DNA of 64,000 nucleotides, taken from positions 951,967 through 1,015,966 of the forward strand of contig CM034608.1 in assembly GCA_020091685.1 (NCBI GenBank), in the 5' to 3' direction. Of the stretch, positions 1 to 14,000 are shown in pieces. Source of the DNA: Lutjanus erythropterus. Lineage: Eukaryota; Chordata; Actinopteri; Lutjaniformes; Lutjanidae. The position numbers and the translations under genes are program-made. Below the pieces are notes generated by a model. It did no database searches. It saw only the letters and a list, made by a program, of their open reading frames with translations, and was not told the DNA's origin. The stretch's first letter is position 1; each line of letters begins with the position of its first letter.

Positions 1-67
1 GAATCCAAAAAGAGATCTGTCCTGCAACTGGATTTATATGAGAAGAGATACATGCAAAAAACTCACT

Positions 68-215
68 GCCAATCCCTCCACAAAGTCAAGTCAAGTCCAT
101 TTTATGTATATAGAGCCAAATCTTCTCAGGGCACTTTTCATCTAGAGCAGGTCTAGACTGTAATCTTCATAATCTTATTGATGGAGAGCCAGCAGTTTCC
201 ACCAAGAGCAACTTG
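68..215 (+). repeat. Dispersed fish repeat fragment (TCAAGTCAAGTC... type)
   Basis: The stretch from aagtcaagtcaagtccattt, through a 'shared' attttatgtatatagagccaa segment and the gagcaggtctagac motif, matches a repeat I recognise from many percomorph genomes. A related start occurs at 18228. Class not certain. Confidence 0.5.
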
Positions 216-284
216 GTGTAAGGACTGACAGATAACTGCAACTGCATTTTATTTGTAAATGCTTTGGTAACATTTGAAAAAGTA

Positions 285-1425
285 CACAGATCAGACGTAA
301 CATTATGACCACTGACAGGTGAAGTGAATAACACTGATTATCTCTTCATCATGGCACCTGTTAGTGGGTGGGATTTGATTGAAGGATTTGAGCAAGTTTG
401 ACAAGGGCCAAATTGTGATGGCTAGACGACTGGGTCAGAACAAAACTGCAGTTCTTGTGGGGTGTTCCTAGTCTGCAGTGGTCAGTATCTATCAAAAGTG
501 GTCCAAAGAAGGAACAGTGGTGAACCGGTGACAGGGTCATGGCCAGCCAAGGCTCGTGGGGAGTGAAGGCTGGCACGTGTGGGCCAATCCAACAGATGAG
601 CTACTGTTGCTCACATTGCTGAAGAACTTAATGCTGGTTCTAATAGAAAGGTGTCAGAATACACAGTGCATCACAGTTTATTGCATATGGGGCTGCACAG
701 CTGCAGACCAGTCAGGGTGTCCATCCTGACCCCTGTGCAACTCCAAAAGCACCAACAATGAGCATGTGAGCATCAGAACTGGACCACAGAGCAATGGAAG
801 AAGGTGGCCTGGTCTGATGAATCCGTTTTCTTTTACATCACATGGATGGCCGGGTGCGTGTGCATCGCTTACCTGGGGAACACATGGCACCAGGATGCAC
901 TATGGGAAGAAGGCAAGCTGGCGGAGGCAGTGTGATGCTTTGGGCAATGTTCTGCTGGGAAACTTTGGGTCCTGCCATCCACGTGGATGTTACTTTGACA
1001 CGTACCACCTACCTAAGCATTGTTGCAGACCATGTACACCCTTTCATGGAAACAGTATTCCCTGATGGCTGTGGCCTCTTTCAGCAGGATAATGCACCAT
1101 GCCACAAAGCAAAAATGGTTCAGGAATGGTTTGAGGAGCACAACAATGAGTTTGAGGTGTTGACTTGGCCTCTAAATTCCCCAGATCTCAATCTAATCGA
1201 GCATCTGTGGGATGTGCTGGACAAACAAGTCCGATCAATGGAGGCCCCACCTCGCAACTTACAGGACTTAAAGGATCTGCTGCTAACATCTTGGCGCCAG
1301 ATACCACAGCACACTTTCAGGGGTCTAGTGGAGTCCATGCCTCACCGGGTTAGGGCTGTTTTGACAGCAAAAGGGAGACCAACACAATATTAGGCAGGTG
1401 GTCATAATGTTATGCCTGATCGGTG
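285..1425 (+). mobile_element. Tc1-like DNA transposon, full length, inactive
   Basis: Terminal inverted repeats: left cacagatcagacgtaacatt, right complement caccgatcaggcataacatt, each flanked by TA (283-284 and 1426-1427). The 3' half of the transposase is still open (842-1393) and shows the DDE landmarks FQQDNAPCHKA and SPDLNLIEHLW. The N-terminal half, starting near 385, is broken by stops and frame changes (for example [14 protein letters not shown] then a TAG). A dead copy of 1141 bp in a PAM intron. Confidence 0.92.
842..1393 (+). pseudogene. Tc1 transposase remnant (C-terminal half)
   Basis: The reading frame of 183 residues covers the last two catalytic acidic positions of the Tc1/mariner DDE domain (D in QQDNAPCH, E in NLIEHLW). 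The DNA-binding domain is frameshifted and interrupted upstream, so no full transposase can be made. Confidence 0.88.
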
Positions 1426-1470
1426 TATATATATGTGTATATATATGTATATATATGTATGAGTATGAGT
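1426..1470. repeat. TA/TG-rich microsatellite
   Basis: Imperfect tatatatatgtg repeats start exactly at the Tc1 right end, probably grown from the TA target site. Confidence 0.7.
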
Positions 1471-1931
1471 AGTATAAAGTATGAGGGGTGCAGTAGTGGC
1501 ATGGACACATTACTGCCTGTGACAAGACTGTGGTAGATGTGTACTTATTGTTGAAAGATGGAGTGTTTGATCTTCAGCCTGAGCAGTGAACAAAACACTT
1601 GACACTGTTGTAAAGACTGTCAGGAAATGATTATCAGGAAATAAGATTTTATTTCTCTCTTTCCCCAGCCTTCTTTGTACCATGACCACACTATGCTCTC
1701 TCTCACTCTTTATCTCTCTCAAACAAATGGACACACCCCTGTGGCTTTTTTGTCGTAGACCAGAGGGGCATGTGATGCAGCCCAAAGTTTGTTTGAATTT
1801 GTTTAGTCAGTACATCAAGTTTAGATGGAAGTGGTCAGAGAGAATTGAGTCTTTATATTCAAAGCGTGTTGAGTAACTCAAGCATTTCATTAATTATTAA
1901 CCATTTTAACCACAGTGCTTTTCCTCAACAG
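1471..1931. other. PAM intron, nothing recognised
   Basis: No exon, RNA gene or repeat that I can name. Confidence 0.5.
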
Positions 1932-2019
1932 TGGACTTCATACCTCATGCCAGTATGGAAACAGTCCATCACATGCTGCTGTTTGGCTGCCAAACTCCTG
2001 TCTCCACCAGCAGCTACTG
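1932..2019 (+). CDS. pam: PAM exon with the first CuH histidine pair
   Basis: Acceptor cctcaacag, donor gtaatg. The exon begins with the last two bases of a codon and reads (V)DFIPHASMETVHHMLLFGC, then QTPVSTSSYW. The two adjacent histidines are the first CuH ligands (His107/108 in rat numbering), and the following Cys belongs to a conserved PHM disulfide. The last Trp codon is split across the intron. The previous exon must end in phase 1 and is not visible in bases 1-1931. Confidence 0.93.
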
Positions 2020-5000
2020 GTAATGTCTCACTCCAGATCACAGCTCAGTGTTTTAGTGTTTACATTGTCTGAAACAAATGTTTTGATTGTTAAGTTAAAA
2101 GGTGAAATACAAAAGTAAAGTTTTTTTAATAATTGAAACAAGTAAGTGTATCTGTTTTCACTGCTGTATCCAAGCCAGTGGCAGTTTTTAGACCATTGCG
2201 TTGGCCGTGCCGTATTTCCCTGTAGAACATCAGGAAGATCATACCCTACTTATCTGAGCATGCAGCACAACTCTTGGTTCAGGCTCTCGTAATATCCTGC
2301 ATTGACCACTGCAACTCCTTACTCGCAGGCCTCCCCACATACATGTTCAAACTTCTACAGTTGATCTAGAATGCAGTGGCACGTCTAGTTTTCAATCAGC
2401 CAAAAACAGCACACGTCTCCCTGCTGTTCAGGTTGCTTCACTGGCTCCCAGTCGCTGCCTGCATCAAATTTGAAACCCTGACACTTGCCTACAAAAAAGC
2501 AGCTAAAACTGCCCCTGCCTACCTGAACTTCTTCATCCACATCTGTCAATGAACGACATCTGATTCAACCACCACAACAGGGCCCAAAGTTGCTAGCTAG
2601 ACTATTCCAGTCTGTGGCTCTCCAATCATGGTACAAGTTACCAAGCTATGTTCGATTGACAGAGCCCCTCTCAGTCTTTAAGAGAAGACTGAAACCCCAG
2701 CTCTTTTGTGAACAAGACATATATAGATATTAAAAAAAATCCAGTCCTCTTATGCACTCTGTGCACACTGCCACAAGCACCGCTCGTAGGCACCTCGTCC
2801 TGTCAGACTTGATCTTTCCTTCATGGCACATACTCATGTTGTTCTCTAGTCTTCCTGACTAGATCCTTGCTTGTGTTACATCAGTTCTCAGATGTACATC
2901 ACTTTGGATAAAAGTGTCTGCTGAATGAAATTGTAAGATGTAAGGCCAGAGATATACTTACTGTTTAACCATGCATTTGCATTTGTGTATGCGTAGCGTT
3001 AATTTCTGAGGACGCGCACAACCAATGCTCCAAATGGACGCAGGATACGCGAGGCAGCCATGAAGCGTAGGGATGCGTAGGGGTGCGTATGCGAATGCGT
3101 AGTTAAAAGCAAGTATATTTCCACCTTAAGATTTTCACTGCAGTAGTAGTGCACAAAAAACACCGGCAGTAAGTATTGCATTGAAATGTCTTCCAGTGGG
3201 TGTTGCCTATGACATTTTTACTCATAGGGTTTGCTTGTTGAGTGCAGCTATAAAACTAAATGGAGGTGGCATTTTCTCTTTAAAACCAAGTATATAATAA
3301 CTTGGTGAAAAAGAGCCGTTCCCTCTTGTTGTTAGTATAATCTAGACTGATGAAATTGCTGAATAGGTCTTATCACATATTTTTGACTACTTCATCTAAG
3401 ACTCTATATTCTACTTGTTATTCAGAATTCAAGATGTTTATTGTCACACTGGTTATACAAGCAAGAAGCAAGCAAGAAGGTCCTGAGTTCGATCCCCCAG
3501 CTTGCTGGGGGCGGGGCCTTTCTGTGTGGAGTTTGCATGTTCTCCCCGTGTCTGCGTTGGTTCTCTCCGGGTTCTCCGGCTTCCTCCCACAGTCCAAAGA
3601 CATGCATGCTAGGTTAATTGGTGACTCTAAATTGGCCATAGGTGTGAATGTGAGTGTGAGTGGTTGTCTGTCTATGTGTCAGCCCTGTGATGAACTGGCG
3701 ACTTGTCCAGGGTGTACCCCGCCTCTCACCCAATGTCAGCTGGGATAGGCTCCAGCAGCCTGCGACCCTTATGGAATAAGTGGTTACAGAAAATGAATGA
3801 AAAATGAATGAATGGTTATACAAGTACAATCATGTGAAAAACCTTTGGTGTTTGATGAGTAAGAGTGGCCCAGTGTTTAGCTTGTTGTCCCTGAGACTAC
3901 TGTAGGTGAGTTTCCTCTGGAGCAGCAGGAAGAATGTACATATAGTTTTACAAGAAGAAAAAGGAAAGAAACATCAGGGGGGAAGTGCATTTTCATTTGA
4001 TCTGGCTGGATTACTCTTTAAATTGATTGTAAGGAGAGAGAGAAACGAAGCGATCAGAATAATGGGTGAGCTACAATGACTTTTAACAGGAGAGAGAGAG
4101 CGCGCGGTAATGGGGTCCTTTGACGAGAGGGTCCACGCTCATTTCAGCCCAGGCACCACCACCATCTGATCACTTGCAAGTAACAGTGCAGACAGCCTGT
4201 CTTAAAGATCTGATTTGGGCAACAAATGTTATTTGCCTGCCATCTGAACAAAGCCTAAGACAAGCAATGCCTCTACTTCCTGCGCAAACTCAAGAGGGCA
4301 AGTGCTCCACCACCCATCATGACCACATTCTACAGAGGAACCATCGAGAGCATCCCTTCCAGCTGCATCACTGTGTGGGGCGGGAGCTGCACTGACTACA
4401 ACAGAAAAGCTCTACAACGCATCGTGAGAGCAGCAGAGAGGATAATTGGTGTATCACTCCCTCCCCTGCAAGACATATACACCACCCGCCTCACCCGCAA
4501 AGCCATCACAATAGTCAACGATGCAAGCCACCCTGCACACAATCTGTTCAGCCTACTGCCCTCTGGAAAGAGGTACAGGAGCCTCCGTTCCCGCACCAAC
4601 AGACTCACCAACAGCTTCATCCACCAGGCTGTGAGACAACTGAACTCTCTCCCCTCCCCACTCTCAGCCTCAGCCAGCAGGGCCACCAGACTGTCAGGAG
4701 TCTAAGTGAACACACTGGACTCCCCCCTCTGGAGTGGAACTGAGACGGACTGAATGTGTAAAGACTTTGCACTCCTTTGCACATGCAATTTGCACACAAC
4801 TGCTGCTATTCTTACCATCTGTTATCTATTACCATTATTACTACTGCTGCTACATTTGCCATGGACTGTTTTTGCACTAAAAAAAACCCCTTACATCTAC
4901 TATCACTGATGACTACCTTGCACATGCAATTTTGCACACACCTGCTGCTGTTTTTACCATTTAATATTCATTACTGCTGCTACAATTTGCCATGGACTGT

Positions 5001-8000
5001 CCTTGCACCAAAAACCTCAATTCCTACCAACTACAACCTGAGGAGCTACCTCACTACACAGTACTTCTCAAATGCACACTGTGAAACACCTTACTGTACT
5101 TAAGTCTTGTCTTGTCTGGTTACATCTTGTTATGTTAGTAGCACTAGCTATGGGATAAGCCCTAAGCTACTTGCAACTTATTTATTTTAATATTACACTA
5201 GTGTTAGGATTTGTCTTGTCTTGTTGTGCATCTGCACTTTACTGTTGTCTTTGTCTACGCTTGGGACAGCGAGAAACGTAATTTCAGTTCCTTTGTATGT
5301 CAAGCACATGTGAAGAAATTGACAAATAAAACTGACTTTGACTTTGACTTTGAAGTAATATTTATTCCCTGGTTTGCTGTGTAGCAGTCCTTTGTGTTGG
5401 AAGTGCCAGCAGGTGTTCTGTCCATCAAAACACCACAGCAGATTAATTTAGTGCAGACATGTGTTTGTGTTACTCTGTACCTCCCTCTGTAATCTACTGT
5501 GTTTTCCTATCTGGTCATCCATAATCACAAATTGGTATTGATTGTGTCATTTCTCTCCATAGGGACTGTGGCAGTGTACAGGGCACTTGTGAGGATGAAG
5601 CTTCCATTATGTATGCCTGGGCTCGCAATGCACCACCTACTAAATTACCCAAAGGTATGTTTGTCAAAGGCTTTGTCCACATTTACTGTGATCATATCAT
5701 GTTTATGCATGGACCTCAAGTTGTATTTAGCCATGTGTGAGTTTCAGTGTCATTTGTCCAAGTTTTGACATTTGTCTCTGAGATTTTTGCCTCCCCCCCA
5801 ACAACACTGCCTCCTCCAGATAAATGAAGTTTACTTACATTGTTAGTTAGATATTGTTCCCCTTCTCTATATAAATGTAGTATTTCTTGAGTAAAAAGTA
5901 ATTTCACTAAAAAAAAGAGAGTATGTCTTTTATGTATAGTCATAATAGACTTATGAATCTTTCTATCTTTTGTTTCTCTCCCATCTCCATTTTATTTCAT
6001 GTCATGTCTCTAAACCTCTATTCCTCTCTTTGTCTTCACTTTGTTCTCTCAGATGTTGGTTTTAAAGTTGGAAGAAACTCAGGAATGTCCTACTTTGTGC
6101 TGCAGATCCATTACGGAGATGTCAGTGCTTTCAGAGGTGAGTTGTAACAGCCCTTTAAATACTGACATTTATTTTTCAGAGAGATTAGTTATGTAATCAC
6201 TTCCATCAAATCTAGTAAAGGTCTGAAAAGATTCAAATAGCAAGAGCTTAGTAAACAATAAGTCAGTGAGTAGGAACAAAATGTTGAGATGAGGTGTAAT
6301 AATTTTTCCTTCCGCTGTAGCTAGAATGTTTTATTCCTGATATTCCAATATGTTTAATTTACTTAGGTCAAGTTTCTGAAAATAGACTCACTTCAATGAA
6401 ATAGCTACTAAGGGGGCTGACATCATCACACATGAATACAACTCATTGAATCCACAGGTCTCAACTTTCCATCAGACCTTATTAATGTCATTCTAATACT
6501 CTTAAAGGACCCCAGTGTGCAGAAATATTCATCTAGAATAGGTGACAATAACAATAAATTGGCATGGTTTTGCCCCATACTGCATGAGAGTATCATAAAG
6601 TGGGCGTGTCTATAAAGGGGAGACTCTTGGGTACCCATAGAACCTATTTCCATTCAAGTATCTTGAGTAGTCAAGGGAGTCATTAAAAATGGCTATTTCA
6701 GTTTTTTCTTCATCAAATTTAGCCTAACTTTGTAGCCTTATTTAACCCCCTTCCCGATAAGCAGCATGACATGATGGTACCCATGCATGTCTAACATCTT
6801 CTAGTTTCATATGATAACAATATCTTCACTAGCTTTAAAACTGAGTCCCCTACAGCCCCTGAGAGAGAGCAATGTCGGCCAGAGTTGAAGAGGTTCACTG
6901 AACGATGCTTCTTCCACCACTTTGGCCAGATTTAAATCTTTCAGCTGAATTTTCATGAAATCTGGTCAAGATATCAGCAGTGCTCAAGGGCCAGTATTTA
7001 ACAATTTTTAATCCTTTCCAGGGGGATCAAGATTATCCAAATTTTTTAGTATCAAAACTCTCCTAATCTGCCTTTTAGAGTTTTGAAATACCCAGAACAA
7101 CATTTGATCTGGACTCTTGGCTTGGTTTGGATTACCAAATCTGTATCATGTTTTTGTAGGATCAGGATCACATATCCTGGTTTTGAAATACACAATTTTG
7201 AGATTTAATCCTGTTTGGATCGTTCTGATCTGGATGGATTAAAAGTTTTGAAATCCTGGCCACTCAATTTGGTACAGTTAATTTTTTCCAGAGGATGAAC
7301 CGTAGTGGCCGGATGAATTATCACAGATAATCCTGGACTTTTAACCTAGTGCCACCATCAGGTCATAGTTTAGTGAGTGACAGTGTGCATTTTAACATGC
7401 TAAACTAAGATGTGTTAGCATTTAGCTCAAAACACCACTGTGCCTGAAGTACAACCTCACAGACCCGACTTCTTATATAGTTTTTGTTCTTACCAGTTTA
7501 TTAATACAATCTAATCCAACAGTCCTAAAATATAACCTACCATTATGAACCTCATACTGTTCGATGTGTGCTGACACAGTTTGGTTTAGTTGTTTAGGTG
7601 TTGTTCATCTTGAAAACTCTTTGAAGATCCACTGTGTTGTGGTTTTGAATCAGACTGAATTGTGTTAAAAAGGTGTCTCTAACATACCACTTCCAGTTAC
7701 GTAATTATGTAAATGTCAACTTTGGTGATTATACTGCTCATTCAAATGAAAAACTAAATGTGGCAATTTTTATTTCAATTTTTGTTCTGCAGACCATCAC
7801 AGAGATTGCTCAGGACTTACCTTAAGAATGACCTCCAAACCGTAAGTATTTACTTCAAAGCACTAACTTTGACTTTCTGTTTAATGCTAAAGTAAAAAAA
7901 AAAAATCCTAGTTGAGGGAACTCTGAACTTTGGTGTTTGGTGGGTAGGAAAAAAGAGTGGCACAGTGTTTAGCTTGTTGTTCCTGAGACTACTGGATGTG

Positions 8001-11000
8001 TTTTTTCTCTGGAGTAGCAGGAAGAATGTACATATAGATAATTTTATAAGAAGGAAAAGGAAGGAAACTTCAGAGGGGAAGTGCTAAATAATATTAATAT
8101 ATACATATATATATATAATATTATTGCTTTTCCCTAACACTGTGGCTGTCCTCACAGGCAGCCATTCATTGCTGGTATATACCTGCTCATGTCTGTGGAC
8201 ACAGTGATCCTTCCAGGAAAAAGAGGTATGTTTGGTGTATTTCCTAGATGTGAACTTGTTAGGCTTCCAGGTAGTTCCTCTTACAGGCTCATCTGGAGGA
8301 CATGTTCATTCCATCAACTTTTACATCTTTCAGGAAATGTCCTTTTTTCCATCACAGTGGGGAAAAATGACTGTTAAGGGTTTGTTCTAGAGCTACTGTA
8401 CAACTTCTGGTTTGACTCAGCATTGCTTACCTTCCAAACATCTCAAATGGCTTAAGCAAAATTGTAGCATCTCATAACATACACTGGATTAATCCCCCTC
8501 TGTGGAAGCTTGGAATTTGGAACTGGAGGGGTCAGACTGGGGCAAACACCCAGAGAGATGACTAAAAATGTGTTCCACTTAGATTTATAGCCTAAGGTTT
8601 GTATTTTCTGTAAGAAATTACAAATATGGATCCAATGTACATATTCTGACATGAAATAATATCAATAAATAACTACCTTGGTGACTTCAAATAGACATAA
8701 GCAATAAACAACAGTGTTTTTACTAAGATCTTATAACATTTTGTCTTCATTATAGTTTCATTTATGAGATGTGAAATGATGAACTAACCAGTCTGTATAC
8801 TCAGTGAGAAGCTGCAGAACACACATTGGTTTCTCTCTTCAACAGCTATCAGTCAGGTTGCCCACAACATTTTCATTATGTCTGATATGAAGTTTGATCA
8901 TGTCACCATATGCAATAAATGTACACTAACATTTGACTAGTTTTTGTATGTAAAGAAATGTATACGTAACACACAACATTTTGTCTGAGCTTAAGCTTCA
9001 GTAAACACAGAAACACGTGCTCATTCTGACTAGTTATTAGTTCACCTGCTTTTGCTTTGCGTACTGAAGGAATGAGAATGGCTGCTTTCAGTTAGTTACA
9101 TCTGGGTACGCTTCCACCTGCACAATAATGCTACTGTTCTGTGATCATGATAAAATTTCTGAAATATTCAAAGTAAGAAACTATTACAGTGGCTCAGGTC
9201 TGTCCTTTACTAAGATTTTCTTTAGTTGAATCAGATTTGGCCGTCCTACATGAATATTCAAAGATTCGAGTCCATGTGGTATTATTATTCAAGTGTTGCT
9301 GTTAAAATGCCCAAAGGGATAAGAGCGGCAGAAAATGGGCTGTACAGTAATCACAGACTGAGCCTGCCTTAACATTCCTTAATTTTTCTTTGTCAGTTAC
9401 AAATGCAGACGTCGCCTGTGATTACACTTCATATCCCATCTACCCGTTTGCCTTCAGGACCCACACACACCACCTTGGTGAGTCATACCAGAAAATTCAA
9501 TTCTGTTTCAGAGCATCACGTATCAGTATCAGTGGAGGTCTGGATGAGTGTTTGTGTCACAGGTCAAGTGGTCAGCGGCTACAGGATCCGAGATGGGAAG
9601 TGGAGCCTGATTGGGAGACAGTCCCCTCAGCTACCACAGGTACGGCCTCATGTCAGAAGTCAACTCAGAATTTTCCTCAGTAGGCAAGTCATCACGAGTG
9701 CATGTGGGCCACAAAATCTCAATGTCCCTGGTTAAAGTCTGTGTGGGGACCTTGATTTGTGCATTATACCTGTCTCTCTCCTCTCTTCCTGTCAGCTTCT
9801 TCACCATCAGCAAAGGTGAAAAATGTCCCCAGAAGTCGATCTCAGTACTTCATCGCTAAAACAAATTACTACATAATGGGCCCGTTTCACAGACTGGCTT
9901 TAGTCCTAGGCTAAAATGCCTGTTTAAGCTGTCTTAAACCAAAGCGACTTGCACAGACCTATCTTAAAATGGTTATATATTTTGACTGCACTGGATTAAA
10001 CTAAGCTGATTGCATCAGGGAGTATTAGAGCCACTCCAGGACTGAATTGAAGCTTAAATTAATCTTTTAAAGAGGCAGGTTTTACATCTGGTTTGTAAAA
10101 GAGCATGGACCGTTTGGAATATCTAAATCAGGGTCATCCAAACTTTTTCCCTTGAGAGCCATAAACTGAAACTTAATGGTATTTGGCCATGGGCCAGAAG
10201 TAAACAACTATTGCAGTTGTATTTTTAAGATGCAGAGGTATGCTATGTTCCTGTGCAAACTAAGTGTCTGTCTGCCCGCCACGCTCACATTATGAAAAAT
10301 AATTAAGAATTTGGAATCCTACATATTTTGAGCATTTTTTAAAAAAGCTTTAGTAGATGGAGCACACACTCTACCAAGTGAGCTACCAGGGCACTCCCTA
10401 TAAAGAGCCCCACTTTGGGCAGCCCTGAACTAAATATAGATCAGTGTGCCCTACAGAGGCCAGCCAGATGAGTCAGGTTTTTACTTTCACTAACTGATGG
10501 CTGGACATAATTTATTTGTAGTGTATTTTCACACTCTCTAAAGGTTTTTGAACATTTTTGCCCCTGCTATTGTTTTGTCTCAAATTCCACTACAGCCAGG
10601 TGTTTTCCATTCCATACTCAGGTTTTTACGATCACTGTTTTAGACTAAACAGCATTTTCTCATACTTTATTCTGACAAGGGTTAACCCAGGTGTTCTCAT
10701 GAAGTGTAACTTACTTTACTCCAGGACCCCATGTTCATGAAAGCCACTTAAGTGTCCTAGTTTAACTAGTACAGATTAAGGCCTATTCCTGGATTAATCT
10801 AAACCCTGCCTGTGAAACCGGCCCTATATCTCATTTTTAAATCTGTATAAAAACCAAATTGCTCTCTGATCAAACATTTGAACTGACGCAGGCTAGCCGT
10901 TTCCCCTGTTTCCACACTTTAAGCTAAGCTAACTGGGTGCTTGCTTCATCTTACAGAGATAGTTCACCCAAAAATGAGAATTCAGTCATTATCTTCTCAC

Positions 11001-14000
11001 CCTCATGCTGGTTGAGTGTTGAGTTTATTTTGTTAGTCCACAAAAGTTTCACATGAAAATAGTGTTGCAGAATCTCCCAAAAAATATAAGTGAATGTTGA
11101 CCACTTTTCAAATGTAAAAAACAACTGGAAAAAAACATAAAATTCCTCCATACTGCTCATCTGGTGTAACCCAAGTCTCCTAAAGTCCTGACACACACAC
11201 AGCCAGTTCAGACAGTGTGCATGTGAACATGGCTTCAACCTTAGGATCTACATTGAAGATTTAAACTAAAAACATGGTGTAAATAGCATTTTTTTAGTCA
11301 ACTTGGCATGTTGGGGCGTCAGGAGACTTGAATTATACTGTCTTTTTAGGGTGATCTATCCCTTTAATATTTGGCTAAAACAGTACTATCAGTCTTTTGC
11401 AGGAGAATAAGCGCATTTCCCAAAATGGTCAACTATCTCTCTAATCAGCAATTTTTTTTATTATTGATCAATCATTTAAGCAGTTTATCAAACAAAATGC
11501 CAAATATTCCCTTGTCCCAGATTTTTCAGAATGAGAATTTTCTTTTTTACATCAATAGAATTTGAATTTCTTTGGGTTTTGGACAGTTGATCAGGCAAAA
11601 CAAGCATTTTGAAGATGTATCTGATAATCCCAATTAAAAATAAAAGTAGTTTATCTGTTTTTTTGTTTGTTTTTTAATGGTTTTTATAACATAATCAAGT
11701 ATTGAGTGTTAAGGGTTTCATTTTAAGAGCATGGCGCAAGGTCCAGTTAGCATATTCATTCTGCGTGTATTTTGAAATTGTTGATGCTGATGCTAAAAAT
11801 GGCAGGAAAAGTGTCAGGCTCCAACAATATGTTTGTGACAGAAGGTATTTTAAAGATATCCAGACTTATTCCAGATAATAGTATTTTGAAATGAATAACC
11901 AAAGGCCTCATACATACAGCATACATACATATGATACTGAATTCTCCAAAGCTTTTGTCCAAAGATATTTCACTCAGCAAAATTTTCCTTTACTCTTCAA
12001 AGAATTGAGAATTGTAGATATTTGGTATTATTTTTATTAGTTATGCACTGTTAATTATTGTATCATTGAATGAATTCACCACTCTGTGTTGTATTCTCAA
12101 ACTCTTAAACACGAGTATGGCAGAAATGTGATTCACAAAGACAGGGGCCCAAATCTGTCAGATTATCTGTAAACCTCTATAAGCTTGTCTTAAGTTCTTC
12201 CCAGTTTGTTAATAATTATCAGGTTAGCTGTATGTTGTGGCTAATACATCTGAATTCAGCCACAAATATATTGATCACAAAAGCTTTTCAAGTAGAGTGC
12301 TGTTTGCTCAGTTAATGTGTTTTCTCTCCAGGCTTTCTATCCTGCTAACAGGGAAGTGAATGTGAAGTATGGTGACACCGTTGCAGCCAGATGTGTTTTT
12401 ACTGGTGAGGGCAGAACCTCCAAGACTTATATTGGGTGAGTTCTGTTGTAAACCCCAGTACACCAAATGCCTTTTTAAACTGCACTGCAGAGGTAATCTA
12501 CAAGGACTCCAAGTACTTTTTTTATTTTCAGTGATTTTATTCTAGGCTCTATTCAGAATTGCTTGAATAATAGATAAGCTCTTGTTTGCTCTCTTTGGAC
12601 TGTGTTTGTATTTGATATAGATTATAGCCATTTATCATCGGTATGTAGGACAGGCACTGTGACCTACACCAGCCATGGTCTGTTCTCCTCTGCCACACCT
12701 TTGCTTCTTAACAGTTCCTGTCAGATTGCTCATGCAATGTTACAACAACAAATATTGCACTGTATGTACTGTATGTACCGAAGGGGGAAGAAAGCATTAT
12801 AACCAGGCTTTCAGTTACACAGTGTTGATGTCTCACTGAACACAGCCTGAAGCTCACATGTAGAGTCATGCTACTATAGCCCGACCTGATTTTGGAGAGT
12901 GATACCAATTAATATCTTTTACAGTTTGACAATGTGATAATGATATATTAGACAATATTTATTTTTGTAACAAACACATAATATAAGCAAACATTCTAAA
13001 CAGCATCCCTTAAATTTGATTGTTAAAGATAGAGTCATTCATCAGGACGTCAAATACCAACATTTTGGGTTGGTGAAACGTTCCGAGCAGCAAAACAATG
13101 AAAGAAAATACAATACAGTGTAAGGAAATACAGACATTATTTTTTTAAAATGTTGCAGATTATGCCTTTAAAGAATTAGGTGTAGATCGCACCACTGAAC
13201 TGTTTAAAGTACTATCATTATTATTATTAGTAGTAGTAGTAATAGTAGTAGTACATGTTGTTCCATATATGCCTTGAAATTTGAAACAAAACCAAAAAAA
13301 TCAGATTTAAATATCAGTCCAGAAATCATATTAAAAAAACAGTTTAAAAACAAAATTGTGTCAGTGCTCAGTTGTCAATTAATATTGCAAATTTATCGGC
13401 TGGGCCAGAGCCGTTCACACCAAACTATAACTATAACAATAAAAAATAGAGTTTTAAAATTGTTCTAACTCACATGGATGGTGGTCCAGACCACAACTTT
13501 AGTGCTGTTGTGTGGACTCCTCCATCCACTTGCGTTTGAATGATTTTAGAACTCTGTTTTTACAGTTATAGTCCTTGATGTGGACATCCCTTAAAGGTAA
13601 CAATGGGGAGCAGTTAGAGTGTGCAAATATATTTGGCAGTTTGAAGGGAATATCTTAATGATTCTGATATAGCCCTGCTCCTCACTGTTTACACCGAGAT
13701 CATCTGCCTTTTTGTGTAGAGTGAGTGATGTATTAATCCCTGGGTACTTTTCTGTTTTGTCTGCAGTGGTACCTCTGATGATGAAATGTGCAACTTCTAC
13801 ATAATGTACTACATGGACAGTAAACATGCCATCCCCTACATGAACTGCATGGAGACCGGCTCCCAAGATCTTTTTCAGCATATTCCAGCTGAGGCCAACA
13901 TTCCCATTCCTGTCAGTCCAGCTTCTATGCACTCTATGATGCATATGGGACACACCACAGGTACAAAGGCATTAGATACTGTTGTTCAATTTTGCATTTA

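Noticed and set aside
842-1393. Open frame of 183 codons as a host gene
   Set aside because: It is the C-terminal half of a Tc1 transposase between inverted repeats, with broken upstream frame.
1-1931. An earlier PAM exon (human SDTYFCMSMRIP region)
   Set aside because: No matching codons with splice sites were found; the exon must lie upstream.
3350-3748. 132-codon plus-strand frame, and its counterpart at 24004-24402
   Set aside because: Both run through the RTE/Expander-like repeat and do not represent a protein.
4319-4705. Open frame of 128 codons as a host gene
   Set aside because: It is the C-terminal domain of an L2-group LINE with a LINE tail downstream.
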